From Methyloprofundus sp. (lineage in GTDB: Bacteria > Pseudomonadota > Gammaproteobacteria > Methylococcales > Methylomonadaceae), in NCBI GenBank assembly GCA_030619185.1, contig JAUXBW010000009.1, positions 1-14,771 of the forward strand: DNA of 14,771 bases, written 5' to 3'. Below the pieces are notes generated by a model. That model made no database searches and had not been told where the DNA came from. It saw only the letters and a list, made by a program, of their open reading frames with translations. Of this stretch, positions 1 through 6,885 are shown one piece after another. A program made the translations under genes and the position numbers. Each line of letters begins with the position of its first letter. Position 1 is the stretch's first letter.

Positions 1-4
1 CTTA

Positions 5-162
5 GGCAACTCGCAACAAATAACCCACCCATCTTGCTGGTCTTTTTGTCCGTCTTCTGCGTTGTAGAAATAGTTTCGTAGCTAGCTATGCGCTTATTTC
101 TTCGCCTTGAAGACAAACAAAAATCCTGCGCAATATGGGTAGGTTATTTATTGCGCGTTACC
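5..162. repeat. Large imperfect palindrome (MITE-like or long-hairpin element)
   Basis: Positions 5-36 and 131-162 are inverted copies matching at 27 of 32 positions. The symmetry continues inward with small slippage (about 44-57 against 109-123, and 66-72 against 95-101) to a perfect core, TAGCTAGCTA, at 79-88. The pairing centre is the same for the outer arms and the core. The trinucleotide TTA lies just outside both ends (2-4 and 163-165), which could be a short target duplication, but the left flank is cut by the window edge. I see no coding region here. It lies about 110 bases beyond the end of hslR, so it could be carried on the 3' end of that transcript. Either a decayed miniature transposable element or a structured RNA fits; I favour a repeat element. 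Confidence 0.7.
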
Positions 163-273
163 TTACACTTTGCAGTTTTATCAGTATTAGTCAAAGCTAC
201 TTGATTTCTTTCAACACACTTTCAGAAGGGCTTGTGAGAAGTTACGTTTTTTTCGTGCTTACCTGTTGTCTAT

Positions 274-663
274 TTACTGTTGCTTAAACCGATGAATCTG
301 GCGGCGTTGTTTCTTATTGGGTCGTTCGGCAGGGTCGGTGTGCATAAATTGCCGCTCTACTCGTCTTTGTTCGACATCCTGTTGCCGTTTTAATAAGCTG
401 GCAGCCGTTTCTTTGTACAACAAGACCGCTTCAGCGGCAGGCCTACGCTGGGCATTGATACCCAGCACAGTAATATCCCAGCTAAATTGATCTTTATGGA
501 TGATGATCTGACTATTAATTTTAACGTCTTTACTAGGCTTGGTGCGTTGGCCATTTAAGTGAACCTTTCCGCCTGATACGGCTTCAGCAGCAAGTTTGCG
601 CGTTTTAAAAAAACGCGCAGCCCATAACCACTTATCTAGGCGAATGGATTCAAGTTGAACCAT
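274..663 (-). CDS. hslR: Ribosome-associated heat shock protein Hsp15 (S4 domain)
   Basis: The product is an RNA-binding protein of the Hsp15 family. In E. coli it binds free 50S subunits that still carry a nascent chain and helps recycle them after heat shock. The S4 domain occupies the N-terminus, with the family signature [15 protein letters not shown] followed by [15 protein letters not shown]. The C-terminal third is very basic and ends in a [13 protein letters not shown] tail, as in E. coli Hsp15. I chose the ATG at 663, giving 129 residues, because it places about eight residues before RLDKW, close to E. coli. An in-frame ATG at 699 would add 12 residues and overlap the upstream rhodanese gene. 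Neither start has a classical ribosome binding site. The start lies 7 bases after the rhodanese stop, so the two are probably co-transcribed and perhaps translationally coupled. Confidence 0.9.
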   Translation of the reverse strand: MVQLESIRLDKWLWAARFFKTRKLAAEAVSGGKVHLNGQRTKPSKDVKINSQIIIHKDQFSWDITVLGINAQRRPAAEAVLLYKETAASLLKRQQDVEQRRVERQFMHTDPAERPNKKQRRQIHRFKQQ

Positions 664-670
664 GAAGGGG

Positions 671-1015
671 CTAACTTTCAGACCAGGCTTTATAACCACC
701 CGCCAAACTGACGGCGTTAGTATAACCTAGTTTGTGCAGGCTTTCGGTGGCTAGTGCAGAACGACCACCCGACTGACAGCAGACAATAATTTTAGCATCT
801 GTCTGACCTGCAAAATCGGGGTGGTTGCCAATTTGAAACTCGAGTACTCCGCGTGGAATATTAACTGCATTAGGTAATTGTCCGGCAGCAAATTCAGCAG
901 GCTCCCTGACATCTAAAACAAGGTGGCTAGATAAAGCCTGTTTGGCTTCAGCTATGTTTATTTCTTTGATTATTTGTTTTGCATTTGCAACTAGATCCAT
1001 CGCGGTAGTAGGCAT
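671..1015 (-). CDS. Single-domain rhodanese-like sulfurtransferase
   Basis: This is a 114-residue protein made of one rhodanese domain. [19 protein letters not shown] (about 32-50) is the typical first motif. The active-site loop is CQSGGRS with the probable catalytic cysteine at Cys80; Cys79 sits beside it. The C-terminus has the usual GGYKAW motif. Such proteins carry persulfide sulfur on the catalytic cysteine and pass it to thiol acceptors, but the acceptor cannot be read from the sequence. There is no signal peptide, so it should be cytoplasmic. GGAG lies 8 bases before the ATG. It is the first gene of a pair with hslR. Only 20 bases separate its start from the palindromic element at 1036-1203, so its promoter probably lies inside or beyond that element. 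Confidence 0.85.
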   Translation of the reverse strand: MPTTAMDLVANAKQIIKEINIAEAKQALSSHLVLDVREPAEFAAGQLPNAVNIPRGVLEFQIGNHPDFAGQTDAKIIVCCQSGGRSALATESLHKLGYTNAVSLAGGYKAWSES

Positions 1016-1035
1016 GATATTTCTCCAAAGTAGTT

Positions 1036-1203
1036 AATAGGGCACTTCTATTAATACATGACTGGCACCTACGCGTCTAAAATACTCGATGAATCGTTAA
1101 AAATCTTGTCAATAGCTTGTGCTATTAACCGCGATCTTCCGCCTTGTTCTCAAGTATTTTAAACGCACAGCTACTCAGACATAATTAAGAGAGGTGCCCA
1201 ATA
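1036..1203. mobile_element. MITE-like palindromic element with AATA target duplication
   Basis: Terminal inverted repeats GGGCACTTCTATTAA (1040-1054) and TTAAGAGAGGTGCCC (1185-1199) match at 13 of 15 positions. They are flanked exactly by the direct repeat AATA (1036-1039 and 1200-1203). A second arm pair, 1073-1089 against 1150-1166, matches at 15 of 17 with the same centre. The core is a perfect hairpin, AATAGC-TTGT-GCTATT (1111-1126). There is no open reading frame of note inside. Size, symmetry, termini and duplication together are what is expected of a non-autonomous miniature inverted-repeat transposable element. The transposase family is unknown. The 4-bp duplication could be chance in AT-rich DNA. 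Confidence 0.7.
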
Positions 1204-1313
1204 AAGGTGTTATATTAGCAAGCAATGATATATGAGGCTAGTTTTTTTAATGGTGCCCGTTGATTTTAAGGTAAAATGAAAAACTTTATCGCTTTTCGTG
1301 TAGGGGATGTTTC

Positions 1314-1697
1314 GTGAATCTTGAAAAGGTTATTTTCGGTTTTTTTATTGTACTATCACTAACCTTGAATGTCGGTTTTGTCCTGGGTGAATATAGTAAT
1401 CCTGCTCACCATAGTGTTTACGAATTATTCGCTGTTGTGGTGGTTAATTTGATTGCTACCGGTTTAAAATTAGGTGATCGATCGCAAATCGGTGCTGTTC
1501 TGCTTGCGACTAGTCTGGTTGCCGATTTTCAGCTTATTGCTGCCGCTCTGGAATGGACCTTTGCGGTGCATATCTTTGAAACAGGAATTACGCCAGATGT
1601 TATTTCCAGTATTGTTTCTCTTGCAGGAGGAGCGTTGGTTGCTAATATTATTTCAGTGGTTATTCTGGTTTCTGAAACCTTGATATCCCGGATGTAA
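1314..1697 (+). CDS. Small integral membrane protein, DUF6394-like
   Basis: This is a 127-residue hydrophobic protein with about four predicted membrane segments (roughly residues 5-25, 36-52, 60-84 and 96-120). Conserved-looking polar stretches lie between them: NPAHHSVYELFAVVVVNLIAT and LKLGDRSQIGAVLLATSLVADFQLIAAALEW. From memory this resembles DUF6394, a family of unknown function; I cannot check this by search. The start is GTG at 1314, supported by AGGGGA 7-8 bases upstream (TAGGGGATGTTTCGTG). The stop is 40 bases before the K+ channel gene on the same strand, so the two probably form an operon. A channel-associated membrane subunit is a reasonable guess from position, not a demonstrated role. 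Confidence 0.75.
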   Translation: MNLEKVIFGFFIVLSLTLNVGFVLGEYSNPAHHSVYELFAVVVVNLIATGLKLGDRSQIGAVLLATSLVADFQLIAAALEWTFAVHIFETGITPDVISSIVSLAGGALVANIISVVILVSETLISRM

Positions 1698-1737
1698 TGC
1701 TTTGCAGTTATTTCAAACTACTCAAGAAGTATAAGGT

Positions 1738-3468
1738 ATGTATACCAGCAATGAACTAAGTCGCGTTAGTTTTATTGTCATGCGCGAGATGCGCGTTCCG
1801 TTAATCGCCTTGTTGACAGTCTATTCCATCGCTATCTGGGGAATGGTGCATATCCCCGGGCCTGAGGTTGATGGGCAAATAGAGTATTTAAGCATATTTC
1901 ATGCATTTTACTTTATGACTTATACGGCAACGACCACCGGCTTCGGTGAAATTCCTTTTGCATTTAGTGATGCGCAGCGTTTGTGGGCTATAGGCTGTCT
2001 TTATGTCAGTGTTGTTACCTGGTTTTATGCGCTGGGTAGTATTATTCGTCTATTCCAGAATGTGTTTTTTATACGCGCGGTAGACGAATGGAGATTTGCA
2101 CATAGAGTCAACCGGATTACGGGGCCTTTTTATATCATCTGCGGTTTTGGTGATACCGGTAGTGTACTCGTCAGAGGCCTGAATGATGCCGGTATGAATG
2201 CTGTTGTGATTGATAATAGTGTTGAGCGAATCCAGGCTTTAAAATTACGTAATTACAAAACAATGGTACCTGGTTTGTGTGCTGATGCCAGTGTTCCCAA
2301 ACATTTGCTAGAAGCAGGAGTAACTAACTCGTATTGCAAGGCGGTGGTTGCCATTACCAGTAATGAGGATGTTAACCTTAAAATTTCGGCTGTTGCGCGT
2401 TTATTGAGTGCTGATGTGGGTATACTGACCATGTCCAAGATTGAGGTTTTTGAAGAGACATTAGCAACCCTGGGTGGAGAAGTTCACATTGTTGATCCTT
2501 TCAAAACTTTTGCAAAAGTATTAAGCGGTAGTATTAATAATCCTGCATTTTATGCCTTAAACAACTGGTTAGTCGGAGATAAGGGCGCAACTCTGGATTC
2601 TTTTATACACCCTCCTGTGGGTCGTTGGATAATTTGTGGCTATGGGCGAATGGGAATGGAGGCCAATCATGTTTTAACCATGAATGGTGTAAAAACAGCG
2701 GTTATTGATCCCCATGCACGAAAAAAGGAAGAGGAAGTTGAAACTTATATAGTGGGTGGGGTTAATGCCAAAACATTGAAAGAAGCAGGGATAGATCGTG
2801 CCGTAGGGCTGTTAGCAGCTGCCAATGATGATGGGCATAATTTAAGTGTGTTATTAAATGCGCGTAGTCTTAATCCAAATTTATTTACTATTGTCCGGCA
2901 AAATAGTCATCAAAACGAACTCGCTTTTGCCAAGGCGGATGCAGATATGATTATGCAGCCGACTTTAGTCACTGCAAGAAAGATATTGTTGTTATTGATA
3001 GCACCTTTGTTAAAGCACTTTTTTCGCTATTTATTAGCTAAAGAAGCGGGGCGAGATGAGGTTATCAGGCGGGTCATTAAGACATTAAGAGATAAAATAG
3101 GCCATAAAAAACCACTCTTGGTCACTATTGATTTTACCCGAGACAAAAGCACGGCAGTGATTCAATGCCTGGATCAAGGCTATGACGTGTTACTAGGAGA
3201 TATTATTACAGATCCACGTAATCGTGAACAGGAACTAGATCTAGTGCCATTTGTTATCCAGTCGGAAGGTCAACAGACGATATTGCCCACGCATGATTAC
3301 AAGATCAAAGAAGGTGATCAATTACTTTTTTGTGGAACCGTTTATGCCAAGCAATTATTAAAGGCGACTATTAATAATGATTACACGCTGCATTATTTGC
3401 GCACGGGAAGGTTTAAGCCTGCGAGTCTGTTCGCGCAATGGTATGCACGTAGATTCAATAAGGCGTAG
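1738..3468 (+). CDS. Two-transmembrane K+ channel with tandem RCK (TrkA-N/TrkA-C) domains
   Basis: This 576-residue protein has an N-terminal pore unit: a membrane helix at about 19-38, a pore helix and filter near 55-71, and a second helix at about 82-104. The filter reads T65-T-T-G-F-G-E71 in place of the usual TVGYGD, so the Val is Thr, the Tyr is Phe and the Asp is Glu. Two Rossmann nucleotide-binding domains follow, with glycine motifs GFGDTG (136-141) and GYGRMG (301-306). A TrkA-C-like domain occupies about 455-555 (IKEGDQLLFCG). The architecture matches ligand-gated RCK channels such as GsuK or MthK, in which NAD(H), nucleotides or Ca2+ set gating; the ligand here is not known. AAGG precedes the ATG. 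It is the middle gene of a likely three-gene unit. The odd filter leaves ion selectivity uncertain. Confidence 0.87.
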   Translation: MYTSNELSRVSFIVMREMRVPLIALLTVYSIAIWGMVHIPGPEVDGQIEYLSIFHAFYFMTYTATTTGFGEIPFAFSDAQRLWAIGCLYVSVVTWFYALGSIIRLFQNVFFIRAVDEWRFAHRVNRITGPFYIICGFGDTGSVLVRGLNDAGMNAVVIDNSVERIQALKLRNYKTMVPGLCADASVPKHLLEAGVTNSYCKAVVAITSNEDVNLKISAVARLLSADVGILTMSKIEVFEETLATLGGEVHIVDPFKTFAKVLSGSINNPAFYALNNWLVGDKGATLDSFIHPPVGRWIICGYGRMGMEANHVLTMNGVKTAVIDPHARKKEEEVETYIVGGVNAKTLKEAGIDRAVGLLAAANDDGHNLSVLLNARSLNPNLFTIVRQNSHQNELAFAKADADMIMQPTLVTARKILLLLIAPLLKHFFRYLLAKEAGRDEVIRRVIKTLRDKIGHKKPLLVTIDFTRDKSTAVIQCLDQGYDVLLGDIITDPRNREQELDLVPFVIQSEGQQTILPTHDYKIKEGDQLLFCGTVYAKQLLKATINNDYTLHYLRTGRFKPASLFAQWYARRFNKA

Positions 3469-3483
3469 GTAATGTAGACACAC

Positions 3484-3636
3484 ATGAGCCAGATAATATC
3501 AAAATGCGCCTTATGCGGCCTTGCAGTGGAAATAGATGGATTTGATGTTGAGACGACAGATGGCGTAAAGCAGTTTTGTTGTGCAGGCTGCCTGGCTGTG
3601 TATCGTCTATTAAATGGTGACAAGATTAAAGAGTAA
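3484..3636 (+). CDS. 50-residue stand-alone metal-binding domain (cation ATPase-associated type)
   Basis: A short open frame encodes 50 residues beginning MSQIISKCALCGLAV. It has CALC at 8-11 and FCCAGCLAVYRLL at 31-43, giving Cys8, Cys11, Cys32, Cys33 and Cys36. This is the pattern of the metal-binding domain at the N-terminus of CcoI/FixI- and CopA-type heavy-metal P-type ATPases (PF12156-like, recalled, not searched), here without any ATPase behind it. The five cysteines in 29 residues and the FCCxGC spacing make a chance open frame unlikely. The start is 15 bases after the channel stop on the same strand; AGGT about 11 bases upstream is a weak ribosome binding site. It may bind a soft metal in the cytoplasm. 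A link to the channel is suggested only by position. Confidence 0.72.
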   Translation: MSQIISKCALCGLAVEIDGFDVETTDGVKQFCCAGCLAVYRLLNGDKIKE

Positions 3637-3660
3637 AGCAGTGGGGTGGGCTCTTTACTC
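3631..3660 (+). terminator. Candidate terminator-like hairpin after the metal-binding gene
   Basis: GAGTAAAG (3631-3638) and CTTTACTC (3653-3660) form a perfect 8-bp stem around a 14-base loop, and the stem includes the gene's stop codon. There is no strong T-run. The right arm can also pair with AGTAAA at 3666-3671. It may mark the end of the three-gene unit. Confidence 0.35.
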
Positions 3661-3677
3661 CGCTAAGTAAAAATTAT

Positions 3678-3728
3678 CTCGTTCCCATTGCTCTGCGTGG
3701 GAATGCAGTACATGACGCTCTGCGTTAT
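3678..3728. repeat. REP-like double-hairpin repeat
   Basis: Two successive hairpins share the 9-mer GCTCTGCGT at 3690-3698 and 3717-3725 (27-base period). The first has stem TTCCCA (3682-3687) with TGGGAA (3698-3703). The second has ATGACGC (3712-3718) with GCGTTAT (3722-3728), one mismatch. From memory this resembles a dispersed repeat containing CGTTCCCA..GCGTGGGAATG seen in several gammaproteobacteria. It lies between convergent genes, a usual place for such elements. Confidence 0.6.
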
Positions 3729-3758
3729 ATTCAAATAGCAGAGCTGTTGGCAAATACC

Positions 3759-4484
3759 TCAAATCGACTCTAGCTTATATCCAAATTCTGACCAGACTAA
3801 TAAACTAGCACAGTCTTTTTTCCATTCAGCCAGCACAAAACGTTGTGTATCTTGTCCTTGAACCTGTATATCATGCACGGCCGGTCTATGGGTATGGCCA
3901 TGTATTAAACGCCTGGCCTGATGTTTAGCCATCACTTGTAGAACTGTTTGCTGATTGACATCCATAATATCCTGAGATTTTTTACGCTTATGAAAATAGC
4001 TGCGCAAGCGATACCAGCGGGCATATAGCAATCTGAAAAGTAGGGGTTTAGATAGCACGTTCTCCTGCCATTCGGCGGTATGAGATTTGATGCGGAAAGC
4101 CTGATAAGGTAAGTCATCAGTGCATAATAAATCGCCATGCGTCAGTAAGGTACGGGTTCCATAGAGGTCAATGACACTGTATTCATCCAGTAGAGTGATC
4201 CCGGTTTGCTCACTAAAGCGTTGTCCAATCAGAAAATCACGATTACCGTGTATATAATAAACCGGTATGCCTTGTGAGGTGAGTGCTTTGAGGTGCTTTT
4301 TTACTGTATTAATAGGAGGGCTAAAATCATCATCGCCAATCCATGTATCAAATAAATCGCCTAAAATATATAAGCCCTGTGCTTTAGTTGCGCGGCCTGT
4401 TAATAGCTGAATAAACTTGCGTGTTACTTCAGGGCGCTCAATAGTCAGGTGTAAGTCAGAAATGAAGAGTGTTTCATTGCGCAT
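3759..4484 (-). CDS. lpxH: UDP-2,3-diacylglucosamine diphosphatase LpxH
   Basis: LpxH hydrolyses UDP-2,3-diacylglucosamine to lipid X and UMP, the fourth step of lipid A synthesis, at the inner face of the cytoplasmic membrane. The 241-residue protein shows every metallophosphoesterase motif at nearly the E. coli spacing: Asp10 and His12 (SDLHL), Asp43 (GDLFD), Asn81 in GNRD, His116 (THGD), and His195/His197 in HGHTHRP. Length is normal. The ATG at 4484 has no obvious ribosome binding site. It lies downstream of the cyclophilin gene on the same strand, separated by the hairpin at 4525-4589, and cysS diverges upstream, matching the E. coli ppiB-lpxH / cysS layout. The function is secure. Confidence 0.95.
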   Translation of the reverse strand: MRNETLFISDLHLTIERPEVTRKFIQLLTGRATKAQGLYILGDLFDTWIGDDDFSPPINTVKKHLKALTSQGIPVYYIHGNRDFLIGQRFSEQTGITLLDEYSVIDLYGTRTLLTHGDLLCTDDLPYQAFRIKSHTAEWQENVLSKPLLFRLLYARWYRLRSYFHKRKKSQDIMDVNQQTVLQVMAKHQARRLIHGHTHRPAVHDIQVQGQDTQRFVLAEWKKDCASLLVWSEFGYKLESI

Positions 4485-4524
4485 GGCTATTGAACCGGGA
4501 AGGAAGAGATAGAAAAGGGGGGCA

Positions 4525-4589
4525 TTGTAGGAGCGGTCTTTAGCGCGATTAGTTAGCTAACCAATCGCGGCTAAAGACCGCTCCTATAA
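4525..4589. repeat. Near-perfect 65-base palindromic repeat (REP-like)
   Basis: The arms TAGGAGCGGTCTTTAGC-GCGATT (from 4528) and AATCGCGGCTAAAGACC..CTCCTA (4563-4586) are inverted copies differing by one missing C and one mismatch near the centre. The centre is the palindrome GTTAGCTAAC (4552-4561). Sequences beginning GTAGGAGCGG are familiar as dispersed extragenic palindromes in gammaproteobacteria. It sits between the cyclophilin gene and lpxH, which read through it on the minus strand, so the transcript could carry a very stable hairpin affecting lpxH expression. There is no T-run for termination. Confidence 0.8.
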
Positions 4590-4606
4590 AACAGATAGAA
4601 ACGCGA

Positions 4607-5188
4607 TTATTTAATAACTTCAGCTTTATTAATGATGATATCTGTTTTGGGCACATCCTGATGACCATTGCGAGTTGCCGTAGGTGCTTTTGCCATTTCA
4701 TCAATTACATCCAACCCTTCAACCACTTTGCCAAATACAGTATAGCCCCAGCCTTGTGATGTTTTTGAGCTGTGGTTTAAAAAGTCATTATCTTTATAGT
4801 TAATAAAAAATTGTGATGATGCTGAATCGGGCACGCCTGTACGTGCCATAGCTACAGTACCACGGTCATTTTTTAAGCCATTGTCAGCTTCAATTTTAAT
4901 CGTGCCGTGTGTTGTTTTTTGCTTAAAGTCAGTATCAAAACCGCCACCTTGAGCCATAAAGCCTGGGATAATACGATGAAACACGGTGCCAGTATAAAAT
5001 CCTTCTTTTACATAGGTTAGAAAGTTTTCTACGGTAATGGGTGCTTTTTCAGCATTAAGTTCAATAATGAAATCACCAGCAGTAGTTTGAAATCTGACTT
5101 TAGGTTGTGTCTCAGGCATTTTATTTTCCGTTGAAAAAGAATAGGTTGAAGTAAATGAAAGCATCAAAAAAAGGATGAATGAACGCAT
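4607..5188 (-). CDS. Secreted cyclophilin-type peptidyl-prolyl cis-trans isomerase
   Basis: The protein catalyses cis-trans isomerisation of peptide bonds before proline and probably acts in the periplasm. From the ATG at 5188 it has 193 residues, starting with MRSFILFLMLSFTSTYSFS, a clear Sec signal peptide. The mature part is a full cyclophilin: APITVENFLTYVKEGFY, the active-site stretch FHRIIPGFMAQGGG with the catalytic Arg, then SSQFFINYKDN and YTVFGKVVEGLDVID. An in-frame ATG at 5212 would place eight residues before the signal peptide, so 5188 is preferred; AGAG precedes it. It is upstream of lpxH on the same strand and divergent from cysS. In E. coli the neighbour here is cytoplasmic PpiB, so this copy differs by carrying an export signal and is closer to PpiA in location. 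Confidence 0.9.
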   Translation of the reverse strand: MRSFILFLMLSFTSTYSFSTENKMPETQPKVRFQTTAGDFIIELNAEKAPITVENFLTYVKEGFYTGTVFHRIIPGFMAQGGGFDTDFKQKTTHGTIKIEADNGLKNDRGTVAMARTGVPDSASSQFFINYKDNDFLNHSSKTSQGWGYTVFGKVVEGLDVIDEMAKAPTATRNGHQDVPKTDIIINKAEVIK

Positions 5189-5329
5189 AGAATTCTCTGT
5201 AAATGGATGCAAAATGTAAATTCTATGTGTTTTTAGCTTGAAAGAAAAGTATTAATATTAGAAAATTGTATAGTTAAGCTCATGTCTGTGAGTTGTTAAA
5301 ATAAACTATCTTGAATAAGCTGGCCCAAA

Positions 5330-6724
5330 ATGTTAAAAATTTATAATACCCTGACACGTAGCAAAGAAGTTTTTACACCGAGAGTGGCGGGGAAGGTTGG
5401 TATGTATGTTTGTGGTATGACAGTATATGATTACTGTCATATAGGGCATGCGCGTGTCATGGTGGTGTTTGATATTGTGGCGCGTTATTTACGATATTCA
5501 GGATATGATTTGACTTATGTGCGCAATGTCACCGATATAGACGATAAAATCATTCAGCGTGCGCATGAAAATAATGAGGAAATTACTGCGTTAACAGAGC
5601 GATTTATTGACGCAATGCATGAGGATGAACGTGCCTTAGCCGTATTGCCACCCGATATGGAGCCGAGAGCAACCAAATCAATGGATGATATTATTCTGAT
5701 GATTACTGGCTTATTTGAAAAGGGTCTGGCTTATACCGGGACAAATGGCGATGTCTTTTATGCCATTAATAAATTTAGCAACTATGGTGCTTTGTCAGGG
5801 AAAAAGCTGGATGAATTACAAGCGGGGGAACGTGTTGAAGTGGATCAGGCAAAGCAGAATCCCTTTGATTTTGTGTTATGGAAAAAGGCCAAAGCAGATG
5901 AGCCCTGCTGGAATTCACCCTGGGGAAGAGGACGGCCAGGCTGGCATATAGAATGTTCTGCAATGGCAACACGCTGTCTGGGGCATCATTTTGATATCCA
6001 TGGCGGGGGGATGGATTTACAATTTCCACATCATGAAAATGAAATAGCGCAATCTGAAGGTGCGACGGGGGAGAAGTTTGTTAATATATGGATGCATAAT
6101 GGATTTGTGCGTATAAATGAAGAAAAAATGTCTAAATCACTGGGTAATTTTTTTACAGTGAGAGAGGTGCTAAAACAGTATCGTCCCGAGGTGGTGCGTT
6201 TTTTCGTGCTATCAAGTCATTATCGTAGTCCGCTGAATTATTCAGATGAACAACTAGATGATGCTATGCTGGCATTAACACGCTTATATACTGCTTTGCG
6301 TGGGGTTGAAGGAGCGGTAGAATGTCGTAGCACTGAATATGGCACACGATTTAAACAAGCAATGGATGATGATTTTAATACGCCTGTTGCGATAGCAGTA
6401 CTATTTGATATGGCCAGAGAATTGAATAAAGAAAAAAATAATGACACTGAACTTGCCAGCCAGTTAGCGGGTGAACTCACAGAATTATCTAATGTTTTAG
6501 GGATCTTACAAGATGACCCGGAAAGTTTTTTGCAAGCAGGGGATACGCTGCAAGAAGGAGGCCTGACTGAGCAGGAGATTGAGCAATTCATTGAGCAACG
6601 CCTACAGGCAAAACAAAACAAAGACTGGACATTAGCCGATGAAATCCGCAATGGTTTAAAAGGTCAGGGAATAGTTCTGGAAGATGTGGCGACTGGAACC
6701 AACTGGCGACGAGAGAAAGCCTAG
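5330..6724 (+). CDS. cysS: Cysteinyl-tRNA synthetase
   Basis: This class I aminoacyl-tRNA synthetase charges tRNA-Cys with cysteine in the cytoplasm. The 464-residue length is normal (E. coli 461). The HIGH motif is CHIGHARV (His37-His40) and the KMSKS motif is [10 protein letters not shown] (266-270). The zinc ligands fall at the E. coli positions: Cys28 (VCGMTVYD), Cys209 (HIECSA), His234 and Glu238 (PHHENE). The C-terminal anticodon-binding region ends in WRREKA. The start is ATG at 5330 with only a weak ribosome binding site. It diverges from the cyclophilin gene across a 141-base AT-rich spacer. No T-box or other leader is visible, as expected outside Gram-positives. Confidence 0.97.
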   Translation: MLKIYNTLTRSKEVFTPRVAGKVGMYVCGMTVYDYCHIGHARVMVVFDIVARYLRYSGYDLTYVRNVTDIDDKIIQRAHENNEEITALTERFIDAMHEDERALAVLPPDMEPRATKSMDDIILMITGLFEKGLAYTGTNGDVFYAINKFSNYGALSGKKLDELQAGERVEVDQAKQNPFDFVLWKKAKADEPCWNSPWGRGRPGWHIECSAMATRCLGHHFDIHGGGMDLQFPHHENEIAQSEGATGEKFVNIWMHNGFVRINEEKMSKSLGNFFTVREVLKQYRPEVVRFFVLSSHYRSPLNYSDEQLDDAMLALTRLYTALRGVEGAVECRSTEYGTRFKQAMDDDFNTPVAIAVLFDMARELNKEKNNDTELASQLAGELTELSNVLGILQDDPESFLQAGDTLQEGGLTEQEIEQFIEQRLQAKQNKDWTLADEIRNGLKGQGIVLEDVATGTNWRREKA

Positions 6725-6845
6725 GAGCCTGTCCGCAGTTTGTTCATGCGTTTTTCGAGGAAAGCTAAGGAGTTGTAGGGTACGGGCAGTTTGCCCGCAT
6801 ACAGAGCAGACCGACCATGCCCCCCCCTCAATAATGAGAGGCTCC
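6724..6845. repeat. Possible small repeat element with inverted ends
   Basis: GGAGCCT (6724-6730) and AGGCTCC (6839-6845) are inverted 7-mers bounding 122 bases. Inside is a perfect hairpin CGGGCA-GTT-TGCCCG (6783-6797) and a run of eight C (6820-6827). The left end overlaps the last base of the cysS stop codon. There is no clear target duplication. A stretch on the minus strand stays open for about 30 codons up to this end, but I cannot assign it. Short inverted ends alone are weak evidence; the central hairpin is the firmer part. Confidence 0.4.
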
Positions 6846-6885
6846 CTGAAAACAAATCAATAATCAATCAACCGTAAGTGAAAGT

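Noticed and set aside
664..699. Longer Hsp15 start at 699
   Set aside because: It overlaps the rhodanese gene and adds residues absent from E. coli Hsp15; kept only as an alternative.
1..1313. CRISPR array or toxin-antitoxin system
   Set aside because: The repeats here are inverted and not regularly spaced direct repeats, and no small paired genes are present.
1474..1683. 69-residue hydrophobic plus-strand frame
   Set aside because: It lies wholly inside the DUF6394-like gene in another frame and has no ribosome binding site.
3393..3623. 76-residue minus-strand frame
   Set aside because: It is antisense to the end of the channel gene and the metal-binding mini-gene, with no recognisable motif; the cysteine pattern supports the plus strand.
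6238..6651. 137-residue minus-strand frame
   Set aside because: Antisense to the cysS 3' half; Ser/Cys-rich, low-complexity translation typical of a shadow.
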